Source: Welwitschia mirabilis (taxonomy: Eukaryota > Gnetophyta > Gnetopsida > Welwitschiales). Taken from it: DNA of 64,000 nt. This document shows positions 12,591 through 23,444 of this stretch, piece by piece (position 1 is the stretch's first letter; the number at the start of each line of letters is the position of its first letter). The notes under the pieces are model-generated. The model saw nothing but the letters and a program-made list of their open reading frames with translations, did no database searches and was not told the origin of the DNA. The stretch spans positions 31,732,087-31,796,086 of the forward strand of contig JBOZIK010000001.1 in NCBI GenBank assembly GCA_051453625.1, in the 5' to 3' direction. A program made the position numbers and the translations under genes.

Positions 12591-12950
12591 CCCCTATATT
12601 TCCCACTTATTTTATCAATGTGGGACAACACCCACTTATATTTCCCACTATGGGAAAGTACCCACTTATATTTCTACACACCCCCTCATGTGTAAGCTAA
12701 TCAAGCCAAACATGGGACACAATCAATCATGTAGAGGAAGTATAATGACCATGCTACTCATTATTGCAATGGCCTAAGAGGGGCCCAAACACATATAAAT
12801 CAAAGTTAGGTTCCAACCCAAAACCAATTGGCCATGGATGGAGTAACTTACTAGCTTTATATGCATGCTCAAGGCCTTTTTATTTTATTAATGTGGGACA
12901 ACACCCACTTATATTTTCCACTATGGAATAATACCCACTTATAGTTTTCA
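12590..12950. repeat. Inserted repeat with two ~63-bp direct repeats (possible solo LTR or small element)
   Basis: Two copies of a ~63-bp unit beginning ATTTTAT(C/T)AATGTGGGACA lie at about 12609-12675 and 12882-12944 and are ~90% alike. Each unit contains the motif ACCCACTTATA twice and the inverted pair TTCCCACTATGGGA. The middle part is richer in G+C than its surroundings (CACCCCCTCATG, GGGGCCCAAACAC). It interrupts the Gypsy-1 gag. The structure suits a small LTR-type or non-autonomous element, but no primer site or coding part is visible. Confidence 0.55.
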
Positions 12951-13479
12951 TAAATGCTTAAGTAATAATGTAACTATCAAGATTCTTTTATCAACTGAGT
13001 AAATTTATTAATTACCTAATCTAAATCTTAGTAATTTCATAAATCTTAAGTACTTAGGATTTTTACTTTTTATTTTTATTACAAGGCCATGAAAGATCAA
13101 TGACTTTGAATTCACTAACACTCATATGATAAATGAGATTATGTTACCATGACCTAAGACATAATAATTGATAGTCTAAAGTTTGTTTCAAGATAGTGTA
13201 ATATATGGTTGAGTGAGAAATTACAGAAGGATGAGTCAAGTGAAAACTTAGGGCTTGCTTGCTTTTCATTTTTCTGAACAAGGTTTCACAAGAAAATTCT
13301 AAACTCCCTCTTTTTTCCTTTCTTTTTATTATAAGTTATACTTAAGTAAGATTTTGTGAAAATTTTATTTAGCCAACCCCAATTAATTAAAAATTTTATT
13401 TAATAATTTGATATGTTTTAATTTCTCTAAGATGACCTTCTATAGTGGATTATGAAATTCACACTTTAACTTATGTCTA
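12951..13479. other. Non-coding stretch between Gypsy-1 and Gypsy-2
   Basis: No domain is recognised. It should contain the 3' end of the minus-strand Gypsy-2 (integrase and left LTR), but neither can be read, so Gypsy-2 is truncated or too decayed here. Confidence 0.4.
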
Positions 13480-15530
13480 ATTCCATATACATTAGGAACT
13501 AAAAATATTCCCTTAAATTTGATTAAAACATCTAAATTAGACTAAAATGTTCTAAGCCTATTGGTTTTTCTAATTGGTTCTTTAATTTTTTGATAATTCT
13601 CATTCCTTTTTTTCTCCTATAGAATAATGGTGAGAATTTGGTTTTGAATTTCCATGATTACTTTGATATTACCTCATCTACTAAGAGAATCTATAACCTT
13701 ATTTCTCTTACCTTCATAACATAAAATCTCTACATCAAAATCACATAAAAATTTCATCCATATTATTTTTTAAAAGTTTAAGTTTGATTAAGTAAAGATG
13801 TATTTTAGACTCTTATGATTTTTTAAACTTTAAATTTTACATCATAAAGATAATGCTTTCACAACTTAAAAGCACAAATTACTATAGCTAATTCAAGATC
13901 ATGAATAAGATAATTTTGCTTATGAGTTTTAAGTTGTCTTGATTTACAATCTATTACTTTTTTATCCTATTCAAAACTTACTCTAAGACCTTCTCTAAAT
14001 GCATCAAGATAAATAGAAAAGATCTTTGAATCATCTAATACTGCTAAGATTGGAGCATTAGTTCAAAATTCTTTAAAATTATCAAATGATTGTTAACCTT
14101 TTTCTATCTATTAAAAGTCTTTATTTTTTTTAAAATGCTTGTCAATGAAGAAGCTATCTTAGAGAAGTTGAATATGAATCAATAATAATACCCAGTAAGA
14201 ATAATAAAGATTCTAACCTTAGTAATATTTATAGGTATTGGCCATTCCATGATTACTCTCACTTTATCTTGATCAACTGAAATACTTTTCTTAGATACTA
14301 TAAGACTTATAAATTAGATGGATTCCTTTCAAAAAGAGTATTTTTTCATGTTAGCATATATTTGGTGATTTTGTAAAGTTTATAATACTATTCATAAGTG
14401 TTTTTCATGCTCTTCATAAGTCTTGAAATAAATGAGGATATTATCAATAAATATTATAATAAATGAATTAACATGTAGTTGAAAGATGTAATTCATAAGA
14501 CTCATAAATATTATAAGGGCATTAGTTAAAATAAAAGGCATAACAGTGAACTCATAATGCCAATAGTACATTCTAAATGTTTTTAAATAAATATTTTCTT
14601 CCTTAATTTGAACTTAATGATATCCATATTTAAGGTTAATTTTTGAAAATACCTTAGCTTCTTTAAGCTGATTAAAAAGGTTATTTATTCTTGGTAGAAA
14701 ACACTTGTTCTTGAGGGTAACCTTATTCAATTATTTATAATTAACACATAATCTTAGGACTCCATCTTTATTCTTTACAAATAATAGAGGTACTCCTCAT
14801 GCTGATATACTAGGATAAAAAAAAAATTTTGCAAGAGTTGTTCAAGCTAAATTTTAATTCTTTCATTTTTGTAAAAGACATTCTATATGGTGCCTTAGAA
14901 ATTATTTAGATTCCTAGGATTAATTCAATGAAAAGCCTAACTTTTAGAAGTGATGGCATTCTTGGTAATTCTATTGTAAATAAATCAAGATATTTTAGAA
15001 CTGTTAGTATATTGTTTACTAAAGTTTCTCTTTACTTGAAGCTAATTGATTTTAGGTATAGTATATAAACTGATGATCCCTTTTTAATTTTTTATTTCAT
15101 ATGCTTTTTATTAATTAAATTTTTTACTATTAATTTGTAATGACCTTCGAGGGTTAGTCTTTGGGAATAATTCATTATTTCTACTTGATGCTTTTCATAC
15201 TTTATAACTACTCTATTTTATATTAATTAATTGATATTCAAAATATGTCATATTTTTCTAAGTCAATAATAATTAATTGTATCTAAAACTTATCCCCAAT
15301 TATGGATAAAGTACAAATTTAGACCCACCTAGTTAACTTTGGATATGGGTCCATTTGCTAGCCCTATGCATCCCTCAATTGGAGCACAACATAATTTTTC
15401 TCTTACAATAATTCTGGGAGATATGAAGCAATGAGTTATTCCATGATTAAGTAAAACTATTACTCATTTATTATTAAGTAAAGCCTTATGTCCTATCATA
15501 GACCTCTAAAATTACATCCCTTAATTATCT
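13480..15530 (-). pseudogene. Gypsy-2: protease, reverse transcriptase and RNase H relic
   Basis: Read on the minus strand from 15530 down. The protease site is NHGITHCFIS (15440 downward), where families of this type have DSGATHSFIS, so the Asp is lost. The RT entry block has SKAPYRMSFTKMKELK near 14907-14860. The catalytic motif reads FIDN (14440-14451) instead of a FVDD/YLDD type, followed by ILIYFKTYEEHEKHL. RNase H ends near 13640 with DVEIMC..G..NKV and DALSR-like remains. The order and wording suit a chromovirus-type Ty3-gypsy pol (Tekay/Reina-like). Integrase is not found. Stops and frameshifts throughout. Confidence 0.78.
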
Positions 15531-15589
15531 ACTACTCCTTAAAGTCACCTTATTAATTAATAAATGCTTTTTAATTCTTTAGGATTTTT

Positions 15590-16650
15590 TTTGTTATTAT
15601 CTCGGAAGGTCTTTGCTATGTAATGGACATTCTTTTACTTTATGATTTCCATTACATTGGAAGCATTTATCTCCATTATTATGTTAGTTCTCATGCTTAT
15701 ACTGACTAGGAATTTATAGAAATTAGATCTTTAAAGTTAATTACTTACAAAGCTTTAACTAGGGACATTTTAGTTTCTTTTAAATGAACCCTTTTTAGGT
15801 TGATTAAAATTTCTATTTTTGCTATTACTGCTATTGATATTATTTTTACTGAAGTACCAATTCTTATTTTAATAAGATATTTGTGATCAGTTTTCCTTAA
15901 TGATATGCCACCATGGAAGAATTATTTTCTTAATTTGTTATTGTCTATACTAGTTTTGTTTTTCTATCTTTGTTTTTTCTACAACATCTGCTAAATTCTT
16001 ATATTGAAACATAGACATCTAAGTAGCAACAAAAGGAAGAAGACTATTTATAAAAATATTTTCTTTAGCTTCTTCATCTAGATGCATATGTAAGACACAT
16101 CTTAGTAATTCTACAAATTTACACTCATGATATGTTGTAATCACATTATGAACTTGTGTTAAATTATAAAAATCTATAACCTTCTAGTGAGTATAGAACT
16201 TGGTGATATACTTCTCCCTAAAGATGTGTTTGAATTCCCTCCATGAAAGATTTAGATCTTCTAATTTGGTCATTTTCCACTATAAGTTAGCTTCTCCTTG
16301 TAACATATAAATAGCTAAATAAGTCTTTTCATATTTATCACATTCTAAGGTACCTATAACCTTTCTAATATTATTTAGTCATGCTTCTCATTTTAACGGA
16401 TTTTAACCTCTTATAAAATTTGTTGAATTTAGCTTAATAAAAGTTTACATTAACTTTCTCCTACCTGCTTGCTTAGGTTAATTTACACCATTATTTACTT
16501 ATGGGTTTTGGTTTTGGTTTTCATTTTCTATTTGTGATAGGAATTGAATGAATGCATTTATTAATGCTTCTAGATTAAGGTTAATGATGGTTGATTTTCA
16601 TCATTAGATTGCTAACTCTCTTATGAATAATTTTGATGTTGATTAGTTGG
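15590..16650 (-). pseudogene. Gypsy-2: gag and zinc knuckle relic
   Basis: Minus-strand gag upstream of the Gypsy-2 protease. Readable blocks: FIKLNSTNFIRG..NPLKWEA near 16430-16380, KYEKTYLAIYMLQGEANL near 16340-16285, WREFKHIFREKYITKFYTH near 16250-16190, and EFVELLRC-like sequence near 16120, all in the order of the Retrotrans_gag domain. A zinc knuckle follows near 15670-15620: CFQCNGNHKVKEC, one residue short of the CX2CX4HX4C pattern. It is immediately upstream of the protease, so gag and pol belong to one element. Confidence 0.76.
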
Positions 16651-17588
16651 TGCAATAGACATAACCTCAAGGTTTAACTAATGATAAGAAGGAATCTAAA
16701 AGACATGGAAATTATTATCAAATTACATTTGAGAATATAATACATATTATTAGATATTAAACTTAAAAATATTTTTATGCTCTTAGGAAGGATGTCGTTG
16801 TCATTATGAGGTAGTTAAATTATCATTTATACATATTCAAGTTTATTCCCTTTCTTTATTTTAAATAAATAAGATTGATTAGGTCTATAAGTTATAATTA
16901 TATGGTTTTATTTTAAGATTATGTAATCATATAATTATAAGACATTATTTATGTATTTATATTTCTTGCAAAATGTTAAGTTCTCTAAGGAATCGCATAA
17001 GGTCATTATCCTAAACTCTTAGGATAATTGTAATTCTCTTAAGTTATTATTAACCATAGCTATAAAGTAATAGAGTTTTTAAATTCATCACCCTTTTAGG
17101 TTTGTTTAGGAATTTAGAACTATCATGAATATGATTAACACAATGATCATCTAAGGCTTGGGATTATAGTCAAATTTATAAATAACTTAGAATTATCCAT
17201 ATATAATCAACTTGTAGGATTATTAGGATGTTAGGATAATTATTAGTATAATCTTTATAATTATTAGGATAAACATAAATGTGATTTGGTATCCATTTAG
17301 AAAGCATGAATGCAATAGGTATAACTAAATTAATGACTATTGGAAGATATGATTAAATTCATATCTACAATTATCTTGGAATCTAGTATTATAAAGGATA
17401 TAATTGATTTTACTTAAGGTTTAGGATTATTAGGGATATAATGAGCTTTATAGCTGCTAGGAATCAAGGTTATTATTATTACAACTCATCTTTTAATTAT
17501 TACCGAAAAGTGTTATTTAAGACATAATTGGATTTATTTTCTTATAAATTTATAAGTTTTTGACATAGGTATTATTTAAGTTAACTTA
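16651..17588 (-). other. Leader region of Gypsy-2, non-coding
   Basis: About 930 bp between the primer site (17589-17602) and gag with no open frame and simple A/T-rich repeats around AGGATTATTAGG. Long for a chromovirus leader, so an unrecognised small insertion is possible. Confidence 0.4.
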
Positions 17589-17602
17589 GAGCTCTAATAC
17601 AA
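17589..17602 (-). promoter_or_regulatory. Primer-binding site of Gypsy-2
   Basis: On the minus strand TTGTATTAGAGC matches the initiator-Met complement TGGTATCAGAGC at 10 of 12 positions. It sits four bases inside the TG end of the LTR that begins at 17606. Confidence 0.6.
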
Positions 17603-17605
17603 TTA

Positions 17606-17949
17606 TGTGATACCCTAACTTTTATTACCCTAATTAAGCACTATTTTTTTTGTCTTTTTTGTTTTTCCTTATTTAGTATTACTACCTAATGAATATAGCA
17701 GAACCTCAGATTAAATTTAACTTATTTCTTTATCAGCATTTGTATATGCTAAGAAAAAATTCATATTATTATCATATATTTACCTATAATTAATTTCTAG
17801 GTTATTTTGATTTACAAATAATGGTAATATGATGAGGTTATGTATTCTAATTCTTCCTAGTTTTGCATTACATAGAGATATATTTTATATATAGTTGAGG
17901 AGATTTAAACTTATTATAAAACATATATGAATAATTTTGAGAATAATAT
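17606..17949 (-). mobile_element. 5' LTR of Gypsy-2 (right side truncated)
   Basis: Begins TGTGATACCCTAAC on the plus strand, that is, ends ...GGTATCACA in element orientation beside the primer site. On the minus strand a TATA-like CTATATATAAAAT is near 17883-17895. The outer boundary is lost: the sequence passes into a different LTR family at ~17950. Confidence 0.55.
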
Positions 17950-18690
17950 TATTATAGTGTGTAATTATGTAATAGTTCACATCCTTAATTAAATCTTATT
18001 AATCACAAATATTTGTATAGACACACACATTAATATAAATGAGAATTAACCCAAATATCATAATCCATTAAAGGCACTAGGCTCAAAGTAAGAGAATTAA
18101 TTTTAAGAAAATTATTTTTGTATTTTCTATTTAGAATCAAGAAAATAAAAAAACAATGTAAGAAAATAATGCAAAGTAAATATACTAATGTAAATGCAAA
18201 TTAAAACTATTCTAACTGCAATATTTATTTGACTACTAAATCTTTCTATCATAAATATTGATCCTGTATAACCTAGATCAATTAAGGAAACTATCACTAA
18301 TCTTATGAAAAACATACAATGATTAAGCTATAAAATGTAAAATGAAATGCAATGCAAAATCTAAACTATTGATTTCAACCTCAATGAAGGTTTTTCTTAT
18401 GATATATATCAACTATAAAGCTGTCACCAAATTATAACCAACATAAACCATAAGGTAAATGTATAATAAGATATAAAAGAAAATTAGAGTTTTATTAATT
18501 TTAAATCAACATCTTATTACAAAGTAGCAACATCTCAATAGAGGATATAGAGCCCAGACTTCTCTTTGTAATAATGGATGGACCTCCTATCCTTTAATCT
18601 CTTATCATAAGACTTAATAGTGCCAAAGAAGATAAATTTATAGTTAAGGATGAAGGAGCTATTTATTACAATTAAACATCCTTCCTTTCA
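17950..18690 (-). mobile_element. Truncated Athila-type LTR fragment
   Basis: The 740 bp here align along their length with the LTRs at 33425, 40854 and 46958: same start region, the segment around CCAAATATCATAATCC, AGAGTTTTATTAATT, ACAAAGTAGCAACATCTCAAT and CTCTTATCATAAGA. The other copies are ~1.27 kb, so about 40% is missing at the right end, where it joins directly to the reverse transcriptase of Copia-4. Minus orientation. Confidence 0.72.
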
Positions 18691-19819
18691 TTTCAGACTC
18701 TTTAGACAAGTACTCTTGTAAAGCCTTCCTTTCTTCTAGATAATTCCCTATAACTACCATGTCATCCACATATACAGTGAGTATAGTGATTTTATCCTAC
18801 TATTTTTTCAAAAATAAAGTATAATCTAAATTTCTTTAATGGTATTCAAATGCTATCATATACTTTATAAACCTTTCAAACCATACTTGCAAAGACTGTT
18901 TTAGTCTATTTAATGATTTTTATAATCTGCACATGTTTTGACTATGTCTTTTTGAGGCCATGCATCCTAGTAAGAGCTCCACATAAACTTATTCAAATAA
19001 TTCTCGATGAAAAAAGGAATTCTTTAAATCAAATTTTGTAATGGCCAATCTAAGTTTGCTGCTAAGGATAGAAATACCTGAACAATGTTGATTTTATCTA
19101 CAGGTGCAAATGTCTCTATGTAATCAATTCCATAGTATTGGGTATATTTTTTTTAACAAATCTTAATTTAAATCATTTAATCATACCAATTGCTTTGTAC
19201 TTCACAGTGTAAATCCATTGACATACTACTGGATTCATTCCTAGTGGATAATCAATAAGGTCCCAAGTTTTATTCTTTTGCAAGAAGTTCATTTTCTTAT
19301 TCATAGTAGCTTTTTACTTTAAATCGGTTAAGCCTTCCTACATACTATTAGGAATAGATATAGTAGATAATTGATTAAAAAATGACTAATTTTATCTTGA
19401 GAACCTGTAGTTAGACACAAAATAACTCATAGGATATTTAACTTTACTATAAAGTTTAGGTCCATATGTGGGTTTATGAATACCTCTGGTAAGATGTTCT
19501 AGTAGTTTTTCCCTTAGACGCTCAAGTATTAGATTAGGAACACCCTTAATAAATGATTAGTGTGGTATATTAGTGAGGGGATTAGATTCTTTAATTGATG
19601 AATTTTCTTCTTTAATCACTTCTTCAACTTCTAAATAATCATTAACATTATGATCAAAAGCTTTACCACTTATATCTAAATTATTGCCATTGGATTTTTT
19701 AATAATCTAATAATCTAGAGTCTAAATCTACTTCTAGTACTATGCTTGAAATTTAGACTTAGATGAAAAATACATTAAGTCTTCATGAAAAACTACATCC
19801 AATACTATAAACATTCATT
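18690..19819 (-). pseudogene. Copia-4: reverse transcriptase relic, truncated
   Basis: Minus strand. The catalytic block is intact in sequence: TVYVDDMVVIGNYLEERKAL, with YVDD at 18771-18782, followed by LSKESEMK where the frame is cut at ~18690 by the junction to an Athila LTR fragment. Upstream are KNKTWDLIDYPLGMNPV and WIYTVKYKAIG (near 19285-19185) and other RT fingers in shifted frames. RNase H and 3' LTR are missing. The linker before RT runs into a 949-N gap at 19820. Frameshifts and stops make it non-functional despite the intact YVDD. Confidence 0.82.
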
Positions 19820-20768
19820 NNNNNNNNNNNNNNNNNNNNNNNNNNNNNNNNNNNNNNNNNNNNNNNNNNNNNNNNNNNNNNNNNNNNNNNNNNNNNNNNN
19901 NNNNNNNNNNNNNNNNNNNNNNNNNNNNNNNNNNNNNNNNNNNNNNNNNNNNNNNNNNNNNNNNNNNNNNNNNNNNNNNNNNNNNNNNNNNNNNNNNNNN
20001 NNNNNNNNNNNNNNNNNNNNNNNNNNNNNNNNNNNNNNNNNNNNNNNNNNNNNNNNNNNNNNNNNNNNNNNNNNNNNNNNNNNNNNNNNNNNNNNNNNNN
20101 NNNNNNNNNNNNNNNNNNNNNNNNNNNNNNNNNNNNNNNNNNNNNNNNNNNNNNNNNNNNNNNNNNNNNNNNNNNNNNNNNNNNNNNNNNNNNNNNNNNN
20201 NNNNNNNNNNNNNNNNNNNNNNNNNNNNNNNNNNNNNNNNNNNNNNNNNNNNNNNNNNNNNNNNNNNNNNNNNNNNNNNNNNNNNNNNNNNNNNNNNNNN
20301 NNNNNNNNNNNNNNNNNNNNNNNNNNNNNNNNNNNNNNNNNNNNNNNNNNNNNNNNNNNNNNNNNNNNNNNNNNNNNNNNNNNNNNNNNNNNNNNNNNNN
20401 NNNNNNNNNNNNNNNNNNNNNNNNNNNNNNNNNNNNNNNNNNNNNNNNNNNNNNNNNNNNNNNNNNNNNNNNNNNNNNNNNNNNNNNNNNNNNNNNNNNN
20501 NNNNNNNNNNNNNNNNNNNNNNNNNNNNNNNNNNNNNNNNNNNNNNNNNNNNNNNNNNNNNNNNNNNNNNNNNNNNNNNNNNNNNNNNNNNNNNNNNNNN
20601 NNNNNNNNNNNNNNNNNNNNNNNNNNNNNNNNNNNNNNNNNNNNNNNNNNNNNNNNNNNNNNNNNNNNNNNNNNNNNNNNNNNNNNNNNNNNNNNNNNNN
20701 NNNNNNNNNNNNNNNNNNNNNNNNNNNNNNNNNNNNNNNNNNNNNNNNNNNNNNNNNNNNNNNNNNNN
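19820..20768. other. Assembly gap, 949 N
   Basis: Largest gap. By position it hides the C-terminal half of the Copia-4 integrase. The long frames reported across it on both strands are artefacts of N. Confidence 0.95.
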
Positions 20769-21980
20769 CGATCTTTTTGATGTGGATCATCCTCTAGAAA
20801 AATAGATCTTAGGGCTTGTGAATTTAATTTGTTATGTTGATGCTTATAAATATGTATAAATACTACACAACCAAAGACATGAGAGGTAAATTAGGAATAG
20901 TTAGAGCAAGCATAGGATCGCTGAGAGCCTAGAATGATGTTTGAAAGTTAATAGTTCTTAATGAAGTTTAATTAATTAAATATGATGTAGTGGTGAGTGC
21001 GTTCCCTCAGTAAGACAATGGCATATGAGATTCAATTAGTGAAGCACAAATAACTTCTAGTAAATGTTGATTTTTTCTCTTGGAAACCCCATTTTGTTGG
21101 GGTTTATTAGCATAAGTAGTTTGATTAGTAATTCCATGCACTTTTAAATACTAGTGAAGGTTAGAGTTTTAATACTCTCCTCCATTATATTGCATAGAAC
21201 TTGGATCTATGCATTATACTGAGTTGTAATCATTTTATTAAATTTTTAAATAACAAACTCACTTCACTTTAGACTTAATTAAGAATAGCTAAGTCATTCT
21301 AGTATAATCATCAATAAAAGTCATAAACCAGAGTGGTCCACCCAAAGTTGGGGTTTTGGATGGATCCCAAACATCAAAATGTATAACCATAAAAGGATCA
21401 GTACTTTTATTTAACATTAATAGACATGAAGTTCGATGAATTTTTACAAGTTCACAAATCTTACATCGAAATCTAGAAACATCAAACTTTTCAAATAAAC
21501 TAGAAAATAATTTTTTTAGATAACAAAAGGATGCATAACCAAGACATCGATGCCATATCAAAATTTTATATTTATTCTTCTCTCCCTTATATCTATCCAC
21601 TTTAAAAACCTAGCATAACTTTTATAACTCTTTGAAATCAAGTCCAAGTGATACAACTTCCCTTGCCTAATATCAAAACCAATAATCTACTTTATTTAGA
21701 TGTCCTTAAGTACACAAATATAGGCCAAAAAATTACAATACAAAATAAGATTATGGTTATTTGGTAAACAAATAAAAGGTTAAAATATAAGAATGCAAAA
21801 ACCAAAACAAAATCTAGATTTAAAGTATTAGTGAGGGTTAAAGAGTCTTCCTTAATAATTGGAGCTTGATTATCATTGATGATATAAAATTTTGGAAGGA
21901 TGATTTAAGATGTGTAATTTGTCTACAATCAAATGTCCTATGATCTATAGCATTAAAATCAATTATTCATTCACTATGAG
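20769..21980 (-). pseudogene. Copia-4: protease and integrase relic
   Basis: Minus strand. The clearest stretch is an open frame at 21600-21289 with ILIWHRCLGYASFCYLKKLF (GAG-pre-integrase, His residues kept), FRCKICELVKIHRTS (zinc-finger cysteines), HFDVWDPSKTPTLGG and FMTFIDDYTRMT (start of the DDE core). Further down near 21080 is a QQNGVSKRK-like block. The protease site at 21952-21960 reads DFN where DSG is expected: Asp kept, Ser and Gly lost. Its partner gag lies at higher coordinates. Confidence 0.84.
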
Positions 21981-23233
21981 GAATAGGTGTAGGAATATTA
22001 AAAACCTTACCACCATTATCTGTAGATGTTACTAATGCAAAGGCTCTTTTAGAAACATCAAAATTTGTATTTCTTTAAACAATAGTAGTAGTTTGGATCC
22101 TATTAAATTCTTACTCTAGAAAGCTCGATTATGATTTCACTATTCTAGATATTCCACAAGTTTATATAAATACTCTTTGGTATGTTCAATTAAGTTGCAA
22201 TGGATGCATTTTTAAGTAGACTTATTAACACCATAGGTTGTATTTGGTGGATTTTGAGTCATCATTATAATAGCTTCAAAATTTTTAGGTTATGCCTTTA
22301 GTGTTNNNNNNNNNNNNNNNNNNNNNNNNNNNNNNNNNNNNNNNNNNNNNNNNNNNNNNNNNNNNNNNNNNNNNNNNNNNNNNNNNNNNNNNNNNNNNNN
22401 NNNNNATTCATTTTTTAGTAGACTTATTAACACCATAGGTTGTATTTGGTGGATTTTAAGTCATCATTATAATAGCTTCAAAATTTTTAGGTTATGCCTT
22501 TAGTGTTGCTTAGTGTACTGCCTCTCATCGAATTAATGCATAAAATTCTTTAAGTTCTGAAATGGGTTTCTTACATAAAATTTCTACACAAATTTATTCA
22601 ATATAATCATCCAATCTAGTAAGAAATATGTGCACCATTTGGTGTTTAATAGACTTTTGGTATGTTATAATATCCTCAAGATCTTTCATGACTACTGTAT
22701 CTTGATGGTCTAATTCTCAAAAAACTTCAGTTAATTCTCTATAATATTTAGAAAGATACTTTCCACCTTGTTTGGTACTGAAATCCTTTTGGTTCAAGGA
22801 AAAAAAAAAATTGCAGCTCATCACTTCCATCATAAAGAGATTCTTGATAGAGTGTTCTAAATTTCAAAGGTAGTGGACAACTACAAGTAATACTTCATAA
22901 TTTCTAGATTCATGAACATTAATAGCCATATTTTTACTTTTTGATTCTCAGTGTATCATTTTTCATATTCATCTTTAGATTCTATAGGTGGCTTTATCTT
23001 ACTATAAATATAAGATAGTTTCTCCCTCTTGGCAATATATATCTCCATCAATTGTGGCCAAACATCATAATTAGATTTATTAATAATAATTCTTACATTA
23101 AATACATCTTCAAATTAAAAAATAATAGTAATTAAACTCGTTCTAGATGATTTAGTAATTTTTCCACTCTTTTTTTCTTTTTTCCTTTCTTTTTTTAACA
23201 ACCTTTCAAATTCATGGATTTTGTGCTAGTAAT
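21981..23233 (-). pseudogene. Copia-4: gag relic
   Basis: Minus strand gag of the type found in several woody-plant copia elements. Readable blocks: NKSNYDVWPQLMEIYIAKRE (23095-23035), KLSYIYSKIKPPIESKDEYEK, ENQKVKIWLLMFMNLEIMK and TTFEI.NTLS (near 22870), then a segment matching the usual SVYYGELTEIF and VHIFLAGLD region near 22740-22600. A 100-N gap at 22306-22405 has nearly the same 102 bp on both sides (22204-22305, 22406-22507). Translation would start close to the primer site at 23247. Confidence 0.8.
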
Positions 23234-23247
23234 GGCTGTGATACCAA
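23234..23247 (-). promoter_or_regulatory. Primer-binding site of Copia-4
   Basis: TTGGTATCACAGCC on the minus strand matches the initiator-Met complement TTGGTATCAGAGCC at 13 of 14 positions, the best preserved primer site in the window. Confidence 0.8.
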
Positions 23248-23249
23248 AT

Positions 23250-23441
23250 TAAAGTATCTATACAACACTAATATAGAATCTATTCACTAAAGAACTCCTT
23301 AAAAATTCTTTTATTTGAAAGATATAAAGAGTCGTGACTTATATCTAAATATCACAACTTATGAAAATTAGAGACAAAGAGTCATGACTTATATCCAAAG
23401 GTTGCAACTTACCAAAATTATAAAGAGGAAAAAAACCTTCA
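23250..23441 (-). mobile_element. 5' LTR of Copia-4
   Basis: About 190 bp between the primer site and the start of the DRP4-like homology. In element orientation it begins near TGAAGGTTTTTTTCC and ends just before TTTGGTATCA. It holds a direct repeat with a 50-bp period, AAAGAGTC(G/A)TGACTTATAT at 23326 and 23376, each followed by a variant of CACAACTTA. The 3' LTR is missing, so the outer boundary is inferred from where the host-gene similarity starts. Confidence 0.5.
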
Positions 23442-23444
23442 ATA

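Noticed and set aside
19783-20790. 335- and 331-codon frames on opposite strands
   Set aside because: Artefacts of the 949-N gap.
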